Assembly (NCBI GenBank): GCA_007124745.1
Contig: SLEO01000151.1
Span: 1-47,718 of the forward strand
Direction of reading: 5' to 3'
DNA: 47,718 bases
DNA from: Myxococcales bacterium
GTDB taxonomy: Bacteria > Myxococcota_A > Polyangia > Polyangiales > SLQV01
The position numbers and the translations under genes were made by a program. Positions 8,395-17,117 of this stretch are shown here, in pieces (within the stretch, counting starts at the first letter, position 1; every line of letters starts with the position of its first letter). Below the pieces are notes generated by a model. That model saw only the letters and a list, made by a program, of their open reading frames with translations, made no database searches and was not told the origin of the DNA.

Positions 8395-9603
8395 TTATAG
8401 GGTGCCACGGCCGAGGGCGGAAAGCACCTCTACGGCGCGATCAACATCCGCCTGGGTATTGCCACGACCGAGCCCGAAGCGTAGGGCACTTCCCGAACGG
8501 TCAGGACCTGCTCCCATCGCGCGCAGGACGTGGGAGCCAGCATTGCGGGAACAGGCGGCAGCGGAGGTCACCGCGACCCGCGCCACGTCGAGGGCCACCA
8601 GCGATTGCGCGCTTGGAATGCCCAAGAGGGACACATTGAGGTTGCCTGGGTGCCGCGTGGGGCCGAATTCAGGCCCGTTCAGCACCACCTGGTCACGGCC
8701 CAGCGCGCCGCAAAGTTGCCCCAGCAGCTCGCTGCGCAACGCGTCGAGACGTTCTGCTTCTTCCGCTCCCGACGCTTCGAGGATACCCAGCGCGATATCG
8801 AGGCCCATCACGCCATAGAGGTTCGGCGTGCCCTTCACCAGGAGGTCGGCGGCGAACTCGGGACCAAGATGTACCGCGCCACCGCGAAGGTCTTGCGCCG
8901 GGCAGCGCGCGTAGAGGGCTGCCACACCTGTCGGTCCGTACACCTTGTGCCCGGAAAGCGTCACGAAGCTCGCACCTAGCGCTTCCGCAGCAATGTCGAT
9001 GTAGCCGAGGCCCTGACATGCATCGATGTGCAGGAGCACAGGGGCGGGCCATGCCGCGAACGCCTCGCGCAGACGCGACACCTGTACAAGCTCGGCTGCG
9101 CCGACCTCAGAGTTGGTGAGCGAAAGCGTCAAGATTAAAGGGCGTCCGCCGCCCACATGTGCACTTGCAAACGGCGCACCGCTGTCCGCTTCGAGCGGCT
9201 CGGGCAGGCCCGACTTGTTGACGCTCAGGAAGGCCCCAGCTTCCATTGAATGGACAGCGTTCAACACAGCCCGATGCGAGCTTGCCGGCGCGACCGCCGC
9301 AACCTCGGGCAGCCAGCGGCGAAGGACGTGGTGGAGGTGGCGAATCGCTTCGCTTGCGGAGCCGAAGAAGAGCACGCGACCGCTCGCCTGCCCGCCCACC
9401 AACTGGCAGATGCGCTGCGACGCCTTGCCGATGAGCCGGCGACTCCGGCGCGCGGCGTAGTGGCTCGCATCCGGATGGCCGAGGGCTTCGGGCTCTTGGG
9501 CCCAGCCTGCCGCGACCCGCGGGTCAAGCGGTGTTGTCGCGTGGTGGTCTAGATAGACCTCGCGGACTCCGCACGCTGGCTCAGATTCTAGCCCTGACCC
9601 CAT
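8395..9603 (-). CDS. IscS/NifS-like cysteine desulfurase (divergent)
   Basis: This PLP enzyme is predicted to take sulfur from cysteine. From ATG 9603 (GGGAG 9 nt upstream) it is 402 aa. It shows YLDHHATTPLDP near the start, SHRAVLNAV with the active-site His at about 110, LSGHKVYGPTG with the PLP lysine at about K220, and TSAAACSRN with a likely catalytic Cys at about C351, all class I (NifS/IscS) features. The usual GGGQE-RG-RSGT motif is replaced by GGAVHLGPEFAADLLVKGTPN, so the phosphate-binding Arg region is altered. The window thus holds two desulfurases. It could supply sulfur for tRNA thiolation or for an Fe-S target. Confidence 0.85.
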   Translation of the reverse strand: MGSGLESEPACGVREVYLDHHATTPLDPRVAAGWAQEPEALGHPDASHYAARRSRRLIGKASQRICQLVGGQASGRVLFFGSASEAIRHLHHVLRRWLPEVAAVAPASSHRAVLNAVHSMEAGAFLSVNKSGLPEPLEADSGAPFASAHVGGGRPLILTLSLTNSEVGAAELVQVSRLREAFAAWPAPVLLHIDACQGLGYIDIAAEALGASFVTLSGHKVYGPTGVAALYARCPAQDLRGGAVHLGPEFAADLLVKGTPNLYGVMGLDIALGILEASGAEEAERLDALRSELLGQLCGALGRDQVVLNGPEFGPTRHPGNLNVSLLGIPSAQSLVALDVARVAVTSAAACSRNAGSHVLRAMGAGPDRSGSALRFGLGRGNTQADVDRAVEVLSALGRGTL

Positions 9604-9692
9604 TGTTTCAAGCTCCCAACCCACAACGCGCGAACTGCCTCCAGCGAAGAAGCCAGGCGCCGCAGGAGCTCCCTTTCGTTGTGCGGAGGAAG

Positions 9693-9959
9693 CTAGGCGG
9701 CCAAGCGGTTCACTTGCTCGCTCAGTCGCGACACGACCCGCGAGGCGGTCTTGCGATGCAAGACCCCCTTCGACGCAGCAGAGTGCAACTTGGACACGGC
9801 AGCACGCAGCGCGGTCTGCGCTTCGGGCGCTGCGCCCTCAGCAATGCTCTGGCGGACGCGCTTCACGTAGGTGCGCAGCGTGGTACGGACATGCTTGTTG
9901 CGTGCCGTACGCTTGAGAGTTTGCCGGATTCGCTTCTTCGCTGATGCGTGACTCGCCAT
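9693..9959 (-). CDS. rpsT: 30S ribosomal protein S20
   Basis: The 88-aa protein is very basic and begins MASHASAKKRIRQTLKRTARNKHVRTTLRT, the typical S20 pattern that binds the 5' domain of 16S rRNA. It continues with VKRVRQSIAEG and ends GVLHRKTASRVVSRLSEQVNRL, also typical. The length matches the family. ATG 9959 is preceded by GAGATAG. A bulged hairpin at 9979-10005 lies in the predicted leader. Neighbours on the same strand are the IscS-like gene downstream and hslO upstream. Confidence 0.96.
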   Translation of the reverse strand: MASHASAKKRIRQTLKRTARNKHVRTTLRTYVKRVRQSIAEGAAPEAQTALRAAVSKLHSAASKGVLHRKTASRVVSRLSEQVNRLAA

Positions 9960-9978
9960 AATCTATCTCATTCCACGG

Positions 9979-10005
9979 GGCTTATCTCGCTATGCAGAGT
10001 AAGCC
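9979..10005 (-). promoter_or_regulatory. Hairpin in the rpsT leader
   Basis: GGCTTA(T)CTC pairs with GAGTAAGCC with one bulged base and an 8-nt loop. It lies 20-46 nt upstream of the rpsT start codon and could be a leader structure. S20 is known to autoregulate in some bacteria; a link here is inference. Confidence 0.3.
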
Positions 10006-10084
10006 GTTTTCAGTCCCGCTCTGCCCTCGCCCCAACCGCGGGCGCGAACTCTAGCAGTGGCCACGCCGGATGCAATCGAGGCCA

Positions 10085-11080
10085 CTACGAAGGTTGTTGC
10101 AAGCCGTCCAGCATGCCGCGGTGGACGGTGTAGTCCGTTCGGCAGTAGTCGCATGTCAGCGTCAGGGCCCCCGTATCCCTGAAGAGTTCATGCAGGTCCG
10201 CGCGCGGCAGCGCACTGAGGCTCAGCAGCATACGCGCCTCACTGCAGCTACAGTCCCAGTGGAGGCTTCCATGCTCCGTGACGGTAAACGGCATGCCGAA
10301 GAGAAGCTCTTCAAGCATGCGTCCCGGCACGCCCTGCGGGCCGTACGCGCCCTCAAGCACAAGCTCGCCCGGTGCACTTCGTTCGGCGGCCCCCGGCCAG
10401 AAGGTACCCACACGCGGAAACTCACCGAGACGCGCGGTCATGATAGCCAGCGTGGTTTCGGAAAGCTCCGGCAGCAGTTGCACCAGATATCCGCCAGCGC
10501 GCAACACCGTGCCGCTTGTTGGGTCGATCTCACACGCAACATCCACGGCACTGGCAACCTGTTCGCTCCTCAGCATGTAGCCGACAAGCGCTTCCGCGAT
10601 GTTCGGACGCGCAAGGTCGATAACACCCCGATGCATGTGACCCGACGGCAAGGTACGCTGCGCCTCGAAGAACCAGGTACTCCCCTGGGGACGCGTCTCT
10701 GGGACCAAAGCCAGCCCTCTCCCGGCGCCATCGGGCTGAGATTCCGCCACCAAACGGGCACCCTGCTCGCCCTGGCGCAGCAGCAACTGTACCCGTTCAT
10801 TGGGCGACATCGTTTCGCGTACCAGCGCGGCACCGACGATGAGTTCGCCCAGGGTCTGCGCAACCCCTCCGGTGAGTGCTTGCCGACGCACGACCTCTGC
10901 AACGGTTTGGGTCAGATCGATACAAATAACGCGAAAGCCGCCGTCATCGGTGAGCGCCCGAACGACGGCGTCTCGCTTTGCGGACTCCGGGTCGCTCTGC
11001 CTGGACACGCTTTCGCCGTCGGCTGCGCTAAGCGCGCTTGGCTGTCGAGAAGTAGGTGAAGACGACATACGAAAACGCAT
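10085..11080 (-). CDS. hslO: Redox-regulated chaperone Hsp33
   Basis: Hsp33 is a cytoplasmic holdase switched on by oxidation of a zinc-bound four-cysteine centre. The 331-aa protein has the N-terminal core (GELIVGAALVRETMSPNERVQLLLRQGEQGARLVAES, then AGGYLVQLLPE) and the C-terminal zinc site written CSCS ... CDYC, which matches the CxC/CxxC pattern. ATG 11080 is used, with an in-frame ATG at 11068. The first 35 residues are a poorly conserved Ser-rich extension. It lies between the RND exporter gene and rpsT on the same strand. Confidence 0.93.
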   Translation of the reverse strand: MRFRMSSSPTSRQPSALSAADGESVSRQSDPESAKRDAVVRALTDDGGFRVICIDLTQTVAEVVRRQALTGGVAQTLGELIVGAALVRETMSPNERVQLLLRQGEQGARLVAESQPDGAGRGLALVPETRPQGSTWFFEAQRTLPSGHMHRGVIDLARPNIAEALVGYMLRSEQVASAVDVACEIDPTSGTVLRAGGYLVQLLPELSETTLAIMTARLGEFPRVGTFWPGAAERSAPGELVLEGAYGPQGVPGRMLEELLFGMPFTVTEHGSLHWDCSCSEARMLLSLSALPRADLHELFRDTGALTLTCDYCRTDYTVHRGMLDGLQQPS

Positions 11081-11180
11081 GCAGCCTAGCAGCTTATGGA
11101 AAATGTGCGGCCCCGGGGCACCTCGGCCGCCTGACGCCCCGGGTCAATCAAGGCCACCCAAGACTCATTGAAGCACTTCT

Positions 11181-13820
11181 TTAAGTATGCGACGCGCTAA
11201 GCCCTTCGAGCGCCCCCTTCCGGGATGGGGAACGCCCACGCCTGGTTGGAAAAAGCAAACGCAGCAGCAAGGGCAAGTAGACCAGCGTGGCACACAGACA
11301 CGTGACGACCGTCACACCGACAAGCTCACCAAACTCGCGGATGGGCGGAAAGGCGCTGAAGAGCAGCACGCCGAATCCTAATGCAAGGGCGAGGCTCGCC
11401 ACCGTTACTGCGTAGCCCGCGCGGGCCGCCGCTAGCACGAGCAGCCGCGACGAAAGACGCGGCCGCGCCTTCAGGTGCGGCGCAATGAAGGCCAGTAAAT
11501 GAATGCTCGCGTCGACGGCCAAACCAAAGCTCAGCGTAAAGATCATCGCCGTGGCAGCGCTTAGCTGTATGTCCCGAAACCCCATGTATCCGAAGGCCAC
11601 AACGAGCGGCGCCACACTCGTGGGCAGGGCCACCAGCGCCAGGCGCATCGAGCCAAAGGCGATACGCAGCAGCACCAAAATTGCCAGCAGCGCAAGACCC
11701 AAGCTGAGCGAAAGGTCCCCCACTAAAGTGCCAAGTGCGGAGGCAGCACTCGCGCCGCTGCCAAAGAGCGTCACCTCGACGTTCGTGCCCAGCGCGCTGG
11801 AGAGGTCAGCTTCGAGGGCGCGGGCCAGCAATGGTAGCCGTGCCACCGCTGACGAAGCGAGCCCGACTTCTACCAGCGCCGTGTCACCGGCCAAAGAGAT
11901 GCCGACCCGCGCGGGCTTCTGCGCTCTAATCACGTTGACCAGCGCCTGGAGTGCCTCCGACGATAGCGTTTCGAGCCCACCCGGACCGTTCGGCGACAGC
12001 CTCCGAAGCGCTTGCGCCAGGAGTGGCGTGGGCGCTTCCACAAAGCGCACGCCGGCTTCTGCGCTCAGCGCCGCCGACAGGACCGTATCGAGATTCTGAA
12101 GGTTGCTTGGTTGGTACCAGAATCGCGCCGGTGCTTGGATGGAAAACGTCGCTTGCTCCAAGCCAACCAGCTTGTCGTCGATCATGAGCGCCGCCTTGTA
12201 GGTGGGCGACGCTGGGTCGAGATGGGCCAACGGCGACGTGGTGCGCTCGACCGTCATCGCCGCTGGTATCGCGATAAACGCTGCCAGCAAGCCCAATACG
12301 AGCAGGCGGACGCGATGGCGGAGCACCCATTCGGTGAGCTGAGCGAGCCCGCGCCGCACTTGGCGACCCGTTCGCCGAGCCGCCAGTTTGCCGAGCGCCC
12401 AACGCGGCAGCAGCGCCAAGATGGCGGGCACGAGCGTCACGGACGCCAAGAAGGCGAGCCCTACGCCAAGCGCCCCAGCGAGCCCAAAGCCCCGGATGAC
12501 GTCATTGCGCGTCACGCAGAGCGCTAGCAAGCCCGCCATCGTCGTGGCGGAGGTGAGCAGGCAGGGCCGCAGCAGACGCCGCGCGGATTCGAAGGCGGCC
12601 GCATCCCGCGGCCAGCGCCGGCTCATAAGGCTTTGGCAGTGCAGCACAATATGCACGCCATCGCTCAGACCGATCACGACGATGAGTGCGGGCAACACAC
12701 TGGTAAGAACCGTTAGGCTGAGGCCGAACCAGCCCATCAGTCCAAAGGTGGCAAGCCCCGCCAGCGCCACCGCGAGCAGAGCGACAAGCGTCGGGACGAC
12801 CGCACGGAACGCGAGCGCCATGATCAACGCCGACACTAGAACGGTCAACGGCAACAGCGTCGTCTGGTCCTGCTCCATCGCGAGGACGATTTCCGTCCGC
12901 AGAGGCAGCAGCCCCGAAAGCTTCACGTCGGCCCCTTCCGGGCGGGGAACGGCCCGAATCGTCGCCTCGAGACTGGCGATAAGCGCGCCCCGAGCGGGCA
13001 GCTCGGTGGGCACTTCATGCAAAAACACCGCGACAGGCGCCGCGGTGCCGTCATCGCTGATGAGTCGCTGGTCGAAGTCGGCGCCACCAGCGAACGACGC
13101 TGCCATCTCCTCCGGGTCGGACACAGGTTCCCGCTCGCGGGCCGTGAAGTCGGGCAGACTAGCGAGTCCATATTCGAAATGGTCGCCCGCCTGACGCACA
13201 AAGCTATCGAGGGCGCGCAATACCTCGCCAGGCATGCCGCCCGGTCCGGGCTCGAGCTTGAGGCTCGCCGCACCAGGTCCGCCAGACGCCGAAGACGACG
13301 CCGCGCTTCCCGGCGCCGCCGCTGCGCCGGCGCCAGGGCTCGGGTCCGAATCGTCGTCCGCCAACGCTTCCAGCGCATCGAGGTCGGGACCTTCGGGGGC
13401 CGCGCCCGCCGCCGGATCGCCCCCCCCCCCACGCTCGACCGCATCCACCCACGCAAGGCGCGGGAGCGTGACGAGACTATCGGCGGCGCGCACCTCTGAC
13501 CGCTCGGCGAGCGCTTGGGTCAACGTTTGCAAATAAGCGAGCCCCGGCGCCTCCCGCAAAGAAACCCCGGACACGAGCACGACCACATCGGGCCTCCGGT
13601 CTGGCCAATAACGCGTGGCAGATGCAGCAGCAGCCAGTGCAGCCTCGGATGCGACAAAGAGACGTTCGGGGGTCGGGTCCAGCTGCAACCGGCCAAGACC
13701 CGGAACCGCGACCGCAAGCAAGAGCAACCATGCGCCGAGGGCGGTCCAAGCCCAGCGACGCGGCCGCTCAGGGGACGGCCGTGACGGACGCTGGCGGTTG
13801 GGTTGCGCTCGATGTCTCAC
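11181..13820 (-). CDS. RND/MMPL-family membrane exporter
   Basis: The protein has a first membrane segment (WAWTALGAWLLLLAVAVPGL) followed by a large periplasmic loop. It then has a block of about five membrane helices (LPLTVLVSALIMALAF onward, with IVVIGLSDGVHIVLH), a second start helix and a second five-helix block (AVDASIHLLAF). This two-fold repeat with 12 helices is the RND superfamily (MMPL/Patched-like, sterol-sensing type). The substrate is unknown; lipids or hopanoids are possible for this branch. I use GTG 13820 (AAGG 8 nt upstream), giving 879 aa; the ORF track uses TTG 13856. The first periplasmic loop holds a low-complexity Gly/Ala/Ser/Pro insert encoded partly by an 11-nt G tract. 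Confidence 0.85.
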   Translation of the reverse strand: MRHRAQPNRQRPSRPSPERPRRWAWTALGAWLLLLAVAVPGLGRLQLDPTPERLFVASEAALAAAASATRYWPDRRPDVVVLVSGVSLREAPGLAYLQTLTQALAERSEVRAADSLVTLPRLAWVDAVERGGGGDPAAGAAPEGPDLDALEALADDDSDPSPGAGAAAAPGSAASSSASGGPGAASLKLEPGPGGMPGEVLRALDSFVRQAGDHFEYGLASLPDFTAREREPVSDPEEMAASFAGGADFDQRLISDDGTAAPVAVFLHEVPTELPARGALIASLEATIRAVPRPEGADVKLSGLLPLRTEIVLAMEQDQTTLLPLTVLVSALIMALAFRAVVPTLVALLAVALAGLATFGLMGWFGLSLTVLTSVLPALIVVIGLSDGVHIVLHCQSLMSRRWPRDAAAFESARRLLRPCLLTSATTMAGLLALCVTRNDVIRGFGLAGALGVGLAFLASVTLVPAILALLPRWALGKLAARRTGRQVRRGLAQLTEWVLRHRVRLLVLGLLAAFIAIPAAMTVERTTSPLAHLDPASPTYKAALMIDDKLVGLEQATFSIQAPARFWYQPSNLQNLDTVLSAALSAEAGVRFVEAPTPLLAQALRRLSPNGPGGLETLSSEALQALVNVIRAQKPARVGISLAGDTALVEVGLASSAVARLPLLARALEADLSSALGTNVEVTLFGSGASAASALGTLVGDLSLSLGLALLAILVLLRIAFGSMRLALVALPTSVAPLVVAFGYMGFRDIQLSAATAMIFTLSFGLAVDASIHLLAFIAPHLKARPRLSSRLLVLAAARAGYAVTVASLALALGFGVLLFSAFPPIREFGELVGVTVVTCLCATLVYLPLLLRLLFPTRRGRSPSRKGALEGLSASHT
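13420..13430 (-). repeat. 11-nt homopolymer tract inside the RND exporter gene
   Basis: Eleven consecutive C on the plus strand, so G11 on the coding strand, encode four glycines in VERGGGGDP. Tracts of this length are prone to slippage, which would shift the exporter frame after about residue 130. It could be a phase-variation site or a place where assembly errors occur. Confidence 0.8.
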
Positions 13821-13910
13821 GTGAAGCGCCTTGGCTGCAACCGTCGCGGGCTGCAAGGTGACGCACCGCCAAGCTTGTGCGAAATTTGCGTGGTAGCGTG
13901 CGGTGGCAGC

Positions 13911-15626
13911 ATGAGTTCAGGCCGACAGATCCGCGGGCGGGCCGCGCGCTTTGCCGGCGGCACGCTGCTATCCCGTGTGACCGGCGCTGCGCGCGACATC
14001 GTCCTAGCGTCCTGTTTACCCACCTGGCTTTTCGACGTCTTCATCGTCGCGTTCACCATACCCAACACCCTGCGAACGCTTATCGCCGAGGGTGCAACTT
14101 CCAGCGCGATTGTGCCGCTCTACGCCGCTATCGATCCAAGTGACCGGGCTGCTCGCGCGGACTTTCTCCGGCGCGCGCTGGGTTTTGTGGTCAGCATCGC
14201 GGCACTGTCGAGCCTCTTGCTTCTCTTCGGCGCCGGGCTGCTGATCAATCTCTACGCGCCCGGGCTCAGCGACGCGTCTCGTGAGCAAGCTGTCGTCTTT
14301 GTCCGCGCCTTCGGGCCTTATGTCATCCTCCTGGCCTGGACCGCGGCGCTCCAGGGCGTTCTCACCGCAGAGCACCGCCTGGGCCTTGTCGGTGCTCTGC
14401 CGGGCCTGCTCAACTTGGGGCTTATCGCCGGCGCTGTCGCAAGCCTCAGCCCGGAGCTGAGCGCCACCTGGACCCTCACGGCGGGGCTTTACGGCGCGGC
14501 CCTAGTGCAGCTCATCGCCTCGGCTCGGGCGCTCAGGCATCTAGGCAAGTCACTTTGGCCCACGCTCCGCCGCTGGGACGCCCTCAGCGGGCAAATGATG
14601 GGCCTACTCGGCCCTACCCTTGTGCTGAGTGCCGTCTACCAGGCGCAGGTCCTGTTGACACGCGCTTACGCTTCCTATGCTGGGCTCGGCGCGCAGACGT
14701 ACCTCTACCTGGGGCAGCGCCTGATAGAAGTCCCTCTCGCACTCGTGGCCGCCTCCCTCTCCACCGCACTGCTTCCGGAACTGAGCCGCAGCGCTGCTGC
14801 GGAAGGGGGCGGTCACCCTGCTTCACAAGGGCGTGCAGACGGCCAGAAGGCTGCACCCACAACGACAAACGACACGAACGCGCGCTCAGATTCGGAAGTG
14901 CGCAACTCAGACCGGGGCGGCACGCCGAAAGACGCGCTAGCAGACGTGGAAGCCATCGACGCCTCCCGCACATCAGAGGGCCATGGCAAGCACCATCTCT
15001 TGGGGTCATCGCTGAGAGGCGGGCTTTTCCTGGTGTGGCCCGTGGTACTGGTACTGTGTCTCTGCGGCTACGAGATAGCGGACCTTCTCTTTGGCCGGGG
15101 CGAGTTCAGTGCCAAAGACAGTGCCGCGACCGCGGCCTCCTTGCGTATCCAAGCCCTAGGGCTCTTGCCCGCTTTCTCCGCCCGCCTGCTCACGCCCGTC
15201 TTCTACGCGCGCAAGCGCCCAAGCTTGCTCGCCTATGCGACGGTCCTGCAGCTCGTCGCCTACGCTGCCTGCGGCGCACCGCTACTTCGCAGCCACGGCC
15301 ACGTGGGCCTCGCACTGGCATCGACGCTCGCCTTGCTCGTGTATGCCGTCACGCTCGCAGCCGTCGCCTGCCGTCTCGACAAAACACTAGCCGCTGCCCT
15401 CCGCGCTCAAACCCTGCCGTTGCTGAAGCAACTCACCGCAGTATCGCTGGCGGCGGGCATGGCGCTGCTCGCGCTACCCTGCCTCGCCCCGTGGCCAGGC
15501 TGGGCACGCCTGGGAGCCGTCAGCCTCGGCGCCAGCAGCCTCTACCTCGTTGTCATCGTCGCACTTGACACCGAGCTGCGCGCGGCGCTTCAGCGCCTGC
15601 TGACGCGCGCCCAAGTCGGCGCCTAG
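13911..15626 (+). CDS. murJ: Lipid II flippase MurJ (MviN)
   Basis: MurJ moves lipid-linked peptidoglycan precursors across the inner membrane. The sequence begins ARFAGGTLLSRVTGAARDIVLASCL and continues DVFIVAFTIPNTLRTLIAEGATSSAIVPLY, the family hallmark, then has the expected series of hydrophobic helices (about 14). ATG 13911 (MSSGRQIRG) gives 571 aa; the ORF track begins 36 codons earlier in the divergent spacer. A hydrophilic insert of about 70 residues (AEGGGHPASQ to TSEGHGKHH) sits between the middle helices and is longer than usual. It diverges from the RND exporter gene. Confidence 0.93.
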   Translation: MSSGRQIRGRAARFAGGTLLSRVTGAARDIVLASCLPTWLFDVFIVAFTIPNTLRTLIAEGATSSAIVPLYAAIDPSDRAARADFLRRALGFVVSIAALSSLLLLFGAGLLINLYAPGLSDASREQAVVFVRAFGPYVILLAWTAALQGVLTAEHRLGLVGALPGLLNLGLIAGAVASLSPELSATWTLTAGLYGAALVQLIASARALRHLGKSLWPTLRRWDALSGQMMGLLGPTLVLSAVYQAQVLLTRAYASYAGLGAQTYLYLGQRLIEVPLALVAASLSTALLPELSRSAAAEGGGHPASQGRADGQKAAPTTTNDTNARSDSEVRNSDRGGTPKDALADVEAIDASRTSEGHGKHHLLGSSLRGGLFLVWPVVLVLCLCGYEIADLLFGRGEFSAKDSAATAASLRIQALGLLPAFSARLLTPVFYARKRPSLLAYATVLQLVAYAACGAPLLRSHGHVGLALASTLALLVYAVTLAAVACRLDKTLAAALRAQTLPLLKQLTAVSLAAGMALLALPCLAPWPGWARLGAVSLGASSLYLVVIVALDTELRAALQRLLTRAQVGA

Positions 15627-15706
15627 CCCTGTGCATGGGCGGAAGCGCGCTACCACCTGCCGCGCTTCAAGACCTGCCACACGCCTAGGGCTGGGGGCTC
15701 GAAGCT
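15627..15706. other. Gap between murJ and repeat copy 2
   Basis: About 80 bases follow murJ before palindromic repeat copy 2. I see no gene or T-rich terminator in them; the repeat itself may serve to end transcription. Confidence 0.4.
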
Positions 15707-15850
15707 GAGCCATCCCCAGGGTGAGCCTTGGGGACGAAAGCCGCGGGGAAATGGGCCTTCCGTGCGCGGACCCACCCACCCCACCATACTCACTCCAGGC
15801 CCATTTCCCCGCGGCTTTCTGCGTCTCGAGTTCATGAGGGGACAGCTCAG
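15707..15850. repeat. 144-bp palindromic repeat, copy 2
   Basis: This is the second copy of the element at 146-289, in the same orientation. Here the ends are better inverted: ctgagcNNNcccc on the left matches the complement of ggggNNNgctcag on the right. The inner arms are a perfect 23-bp inverted repeat (GAAAGCCGCGGGG... on the left) around a loop of about 38 nt. It lies between murJ (ending 15626, plus strand) and a possible small minus-strand gene whose stop codon is at 15847-15849, inside the repeat end. Confidence 0.85.
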
Positions 15851-16011
15851 GGCTCGAAGAACGTATGGATAGCTCGCAACAAGAACCAAAGGCCGAAGCA
15901 AAGCGCAAGCGCATAGCCTCCGATGGCCAGAAGGGAATCGGAGACTGAGCCCCTTAGCCAGACCGGCCCGCTTTCCCGTACTAAGGTGCAACCTATGGCC
16001 AAGCCGAGCAC
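15847..16011 (-). CDS. Possible small single-pass membrane protein
   Basis: A 54-codon ORF from GTG 16011 (or TTG 16002) ends at the edge of repeat copy 2. It holds one clear hydrophobic helix, SLLAIGGYALALCFGLWFLL, followed by RAIHTFFEP. It overlaps the first few codons of engB on the opposite strand. The only other minus-strand gene next to this repeat (the methyltransferase) also stops right at the element, which gives weak support that this is a real gene end. I recognise no family. It may be chance. Confidence 0.3.
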   Translation of the reverse strand: MLGLAIGCTLVRESGPVWLRGSVSDSLLAIGGYALALCFGLWFLLRAIHTFFEP

Positions 16012-16759
16012 ACCGCCCAAGCGCAGCCGCGCTGCCAAACCTGCGGCCCCGAAGCGGAACGACGCTAGCAAGCCCACGCCGCCAGCATCTCGGAGCAAAG
16101 ACCTCAACGTCGCGGACAGCCGCTTCGTCATCTCCGCCACCAACAACGCAGGGCTAGTCTCACTTGAAGCATTGCCGCAGATAGCGGTGGCGGGCGCATC
16201 TAACGTGGGCAAGTCGTCACTCTTGAACGCGCTGCTCGCGCGTAAGGGGCTCGTGCGGACTAGCAAGTCGCCGGGCTGCACCCGTCTCCTCAATGTCTTT
16301 GGCGTCACCTTCGGCACGCAGCCGCTCTACTTCGTGGACCTGCCTGGCTACGGCTACGCCGCCCGCTCGAAAAGCGAACGCCGAGAATGGGGGGAATCCA
16401 TCGATAGCTACCTTTCGGAAAGCGCCGAACTCGCCCTAGTCCTGATACTCGTAGACAGCCGCCGCGGCATCGGCCCCTTCGAAGACCAGCTCATCGACTG
16501 GCTCCAAACCCAAGCCCGCAGCATGGAGATAGTCGTCACCAAGCTAGACAAGCTCCCCAAAGCCAAACAAAAGCCCACCATGGCGGCCTTCAAAGCTGAG
16601 CTCAAAGCCCGCGCCGCCCCGATGGCCCTGAGCCCCATTCCAGTGGTGGGCACGTCCAGCGAGACCGGCGAAGGCATCCCCCACCTCCGCGACCGCTGCC
16701 TCCGCGCCGCCCTCACCCACCTCACCACCCCCGCACCGAAAGTCGTTACGAATGCATAA
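15995..16759 (+). CDS. engB: Ribosome biogenesis GTPase EngB (YihA/YsxC)
   Basis: EngB is an essential circularly ordinary G protein for 50S assembly and cell division. G1 is GASNVGKSSLLNALL, G2/G3 are TRLLNVF and VDLPGYGYAARSK, and G4 is VTKLDKL; G5 is near VVGTSSETGEG. ATG 15995 is used because AAGGTG lies 7 nt upstream; the result is 254 aa. The first 45 residues are a Lys/Pro/Ala-rich tail before the family core, which is normally about 200 aa. The ORF track start at 15923 lies in the spacer. It converges on the ykgJ-like gene with a 9-bp gap. Confidence 0.95.
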   Translation: MAKPSTPPKRSRAAKPAAPKRNDASKPTPPASRSKDLNVADSRFVISATNNAGLVSLEALPQIAVAGASNVGKSSLLNALLARKGLVRTSKSPGCTRLLNVFGVTFGTQPLYFVDLPGYGYAARSKSERREWGESIDSYLSESAELALVLILVDSRRGIGPFEDQLIDWLQTQARSMEIVVTKLDKLPKAKQKPTMAAFKAELKARAAPMALSPIPVVGTSSETGEGIPHLRDRCLRAALTHLTTPAPKVVTNA

Positions 16760-16768
16760 GGCACGGCG

Positions 16769-17095
16769 TTAGCCGCGGAGGGAGGGGTCGCGGCGGAACT
16801 CGCGGCATTGGGGGGAGCCGGGGGCGAACTCGCGGCAGGTGGTGCCGCGGTCGGCGTAGATGGCGCAGGCGTTGTGGGAGGCGGGTGTGCCTAGGTGGAC
16901 GCAGGCACCGCTGGGTGTCGTGGCAAAGGCGCGCTCGCCGAAGTGGCCCGGTTGGGTCGCCGCTACCAGATCGTGGCGGCCGAGCCCGCGCCAGCGCAGC
17001 AGATCTGCCTCAGGCACCAGAATCCTGCCGTCGTGTCCAGTGCGGCAGCAGGCACCGCAGCTCAGGCAGTCGAAGACTTCCTCCGGCTCACTCAT
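16769..17095 (-). CDS. YkgJ-type cysteine-cluster protein
   Basis: The 108-aa protein belongs to the UPF0153/YkgJ (CxxCxxCC) family, predicted to bind zinc or iron. The N-terminal CLSCGACCRTG and later cysteines (SGACVHLG, HNACAIYADRGTTCREFAPGSPQCREF) match the family. Its biochemical role is not established. ATG 17095 has AGAGG 5 nt upstream. It starts 22 bp after the end of the SNF2 gene on the same strand, so the two are probably co-transcribed. Confidence 0.88.
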   Translation of the reverse strand: MSEPEEVFDCLSCGACCRTGHDGRILVPEADLLRWRGLGRHDLVAATQPGHFGERAFATTPSGACVHLGTPASHNACAIYADRGTTCREFAPGSPQCREFRRDPSLRG

Positions 17096-17117
17096 CCATG
17101 CCTCTTTGATAGCAGCA

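Noticed and set aside
15650-15991. 113-aa ORF across repeat copy 2
   Set aside because: It runs through the palindromic element in the same frame as the copy 1 ORF and has no independent support.
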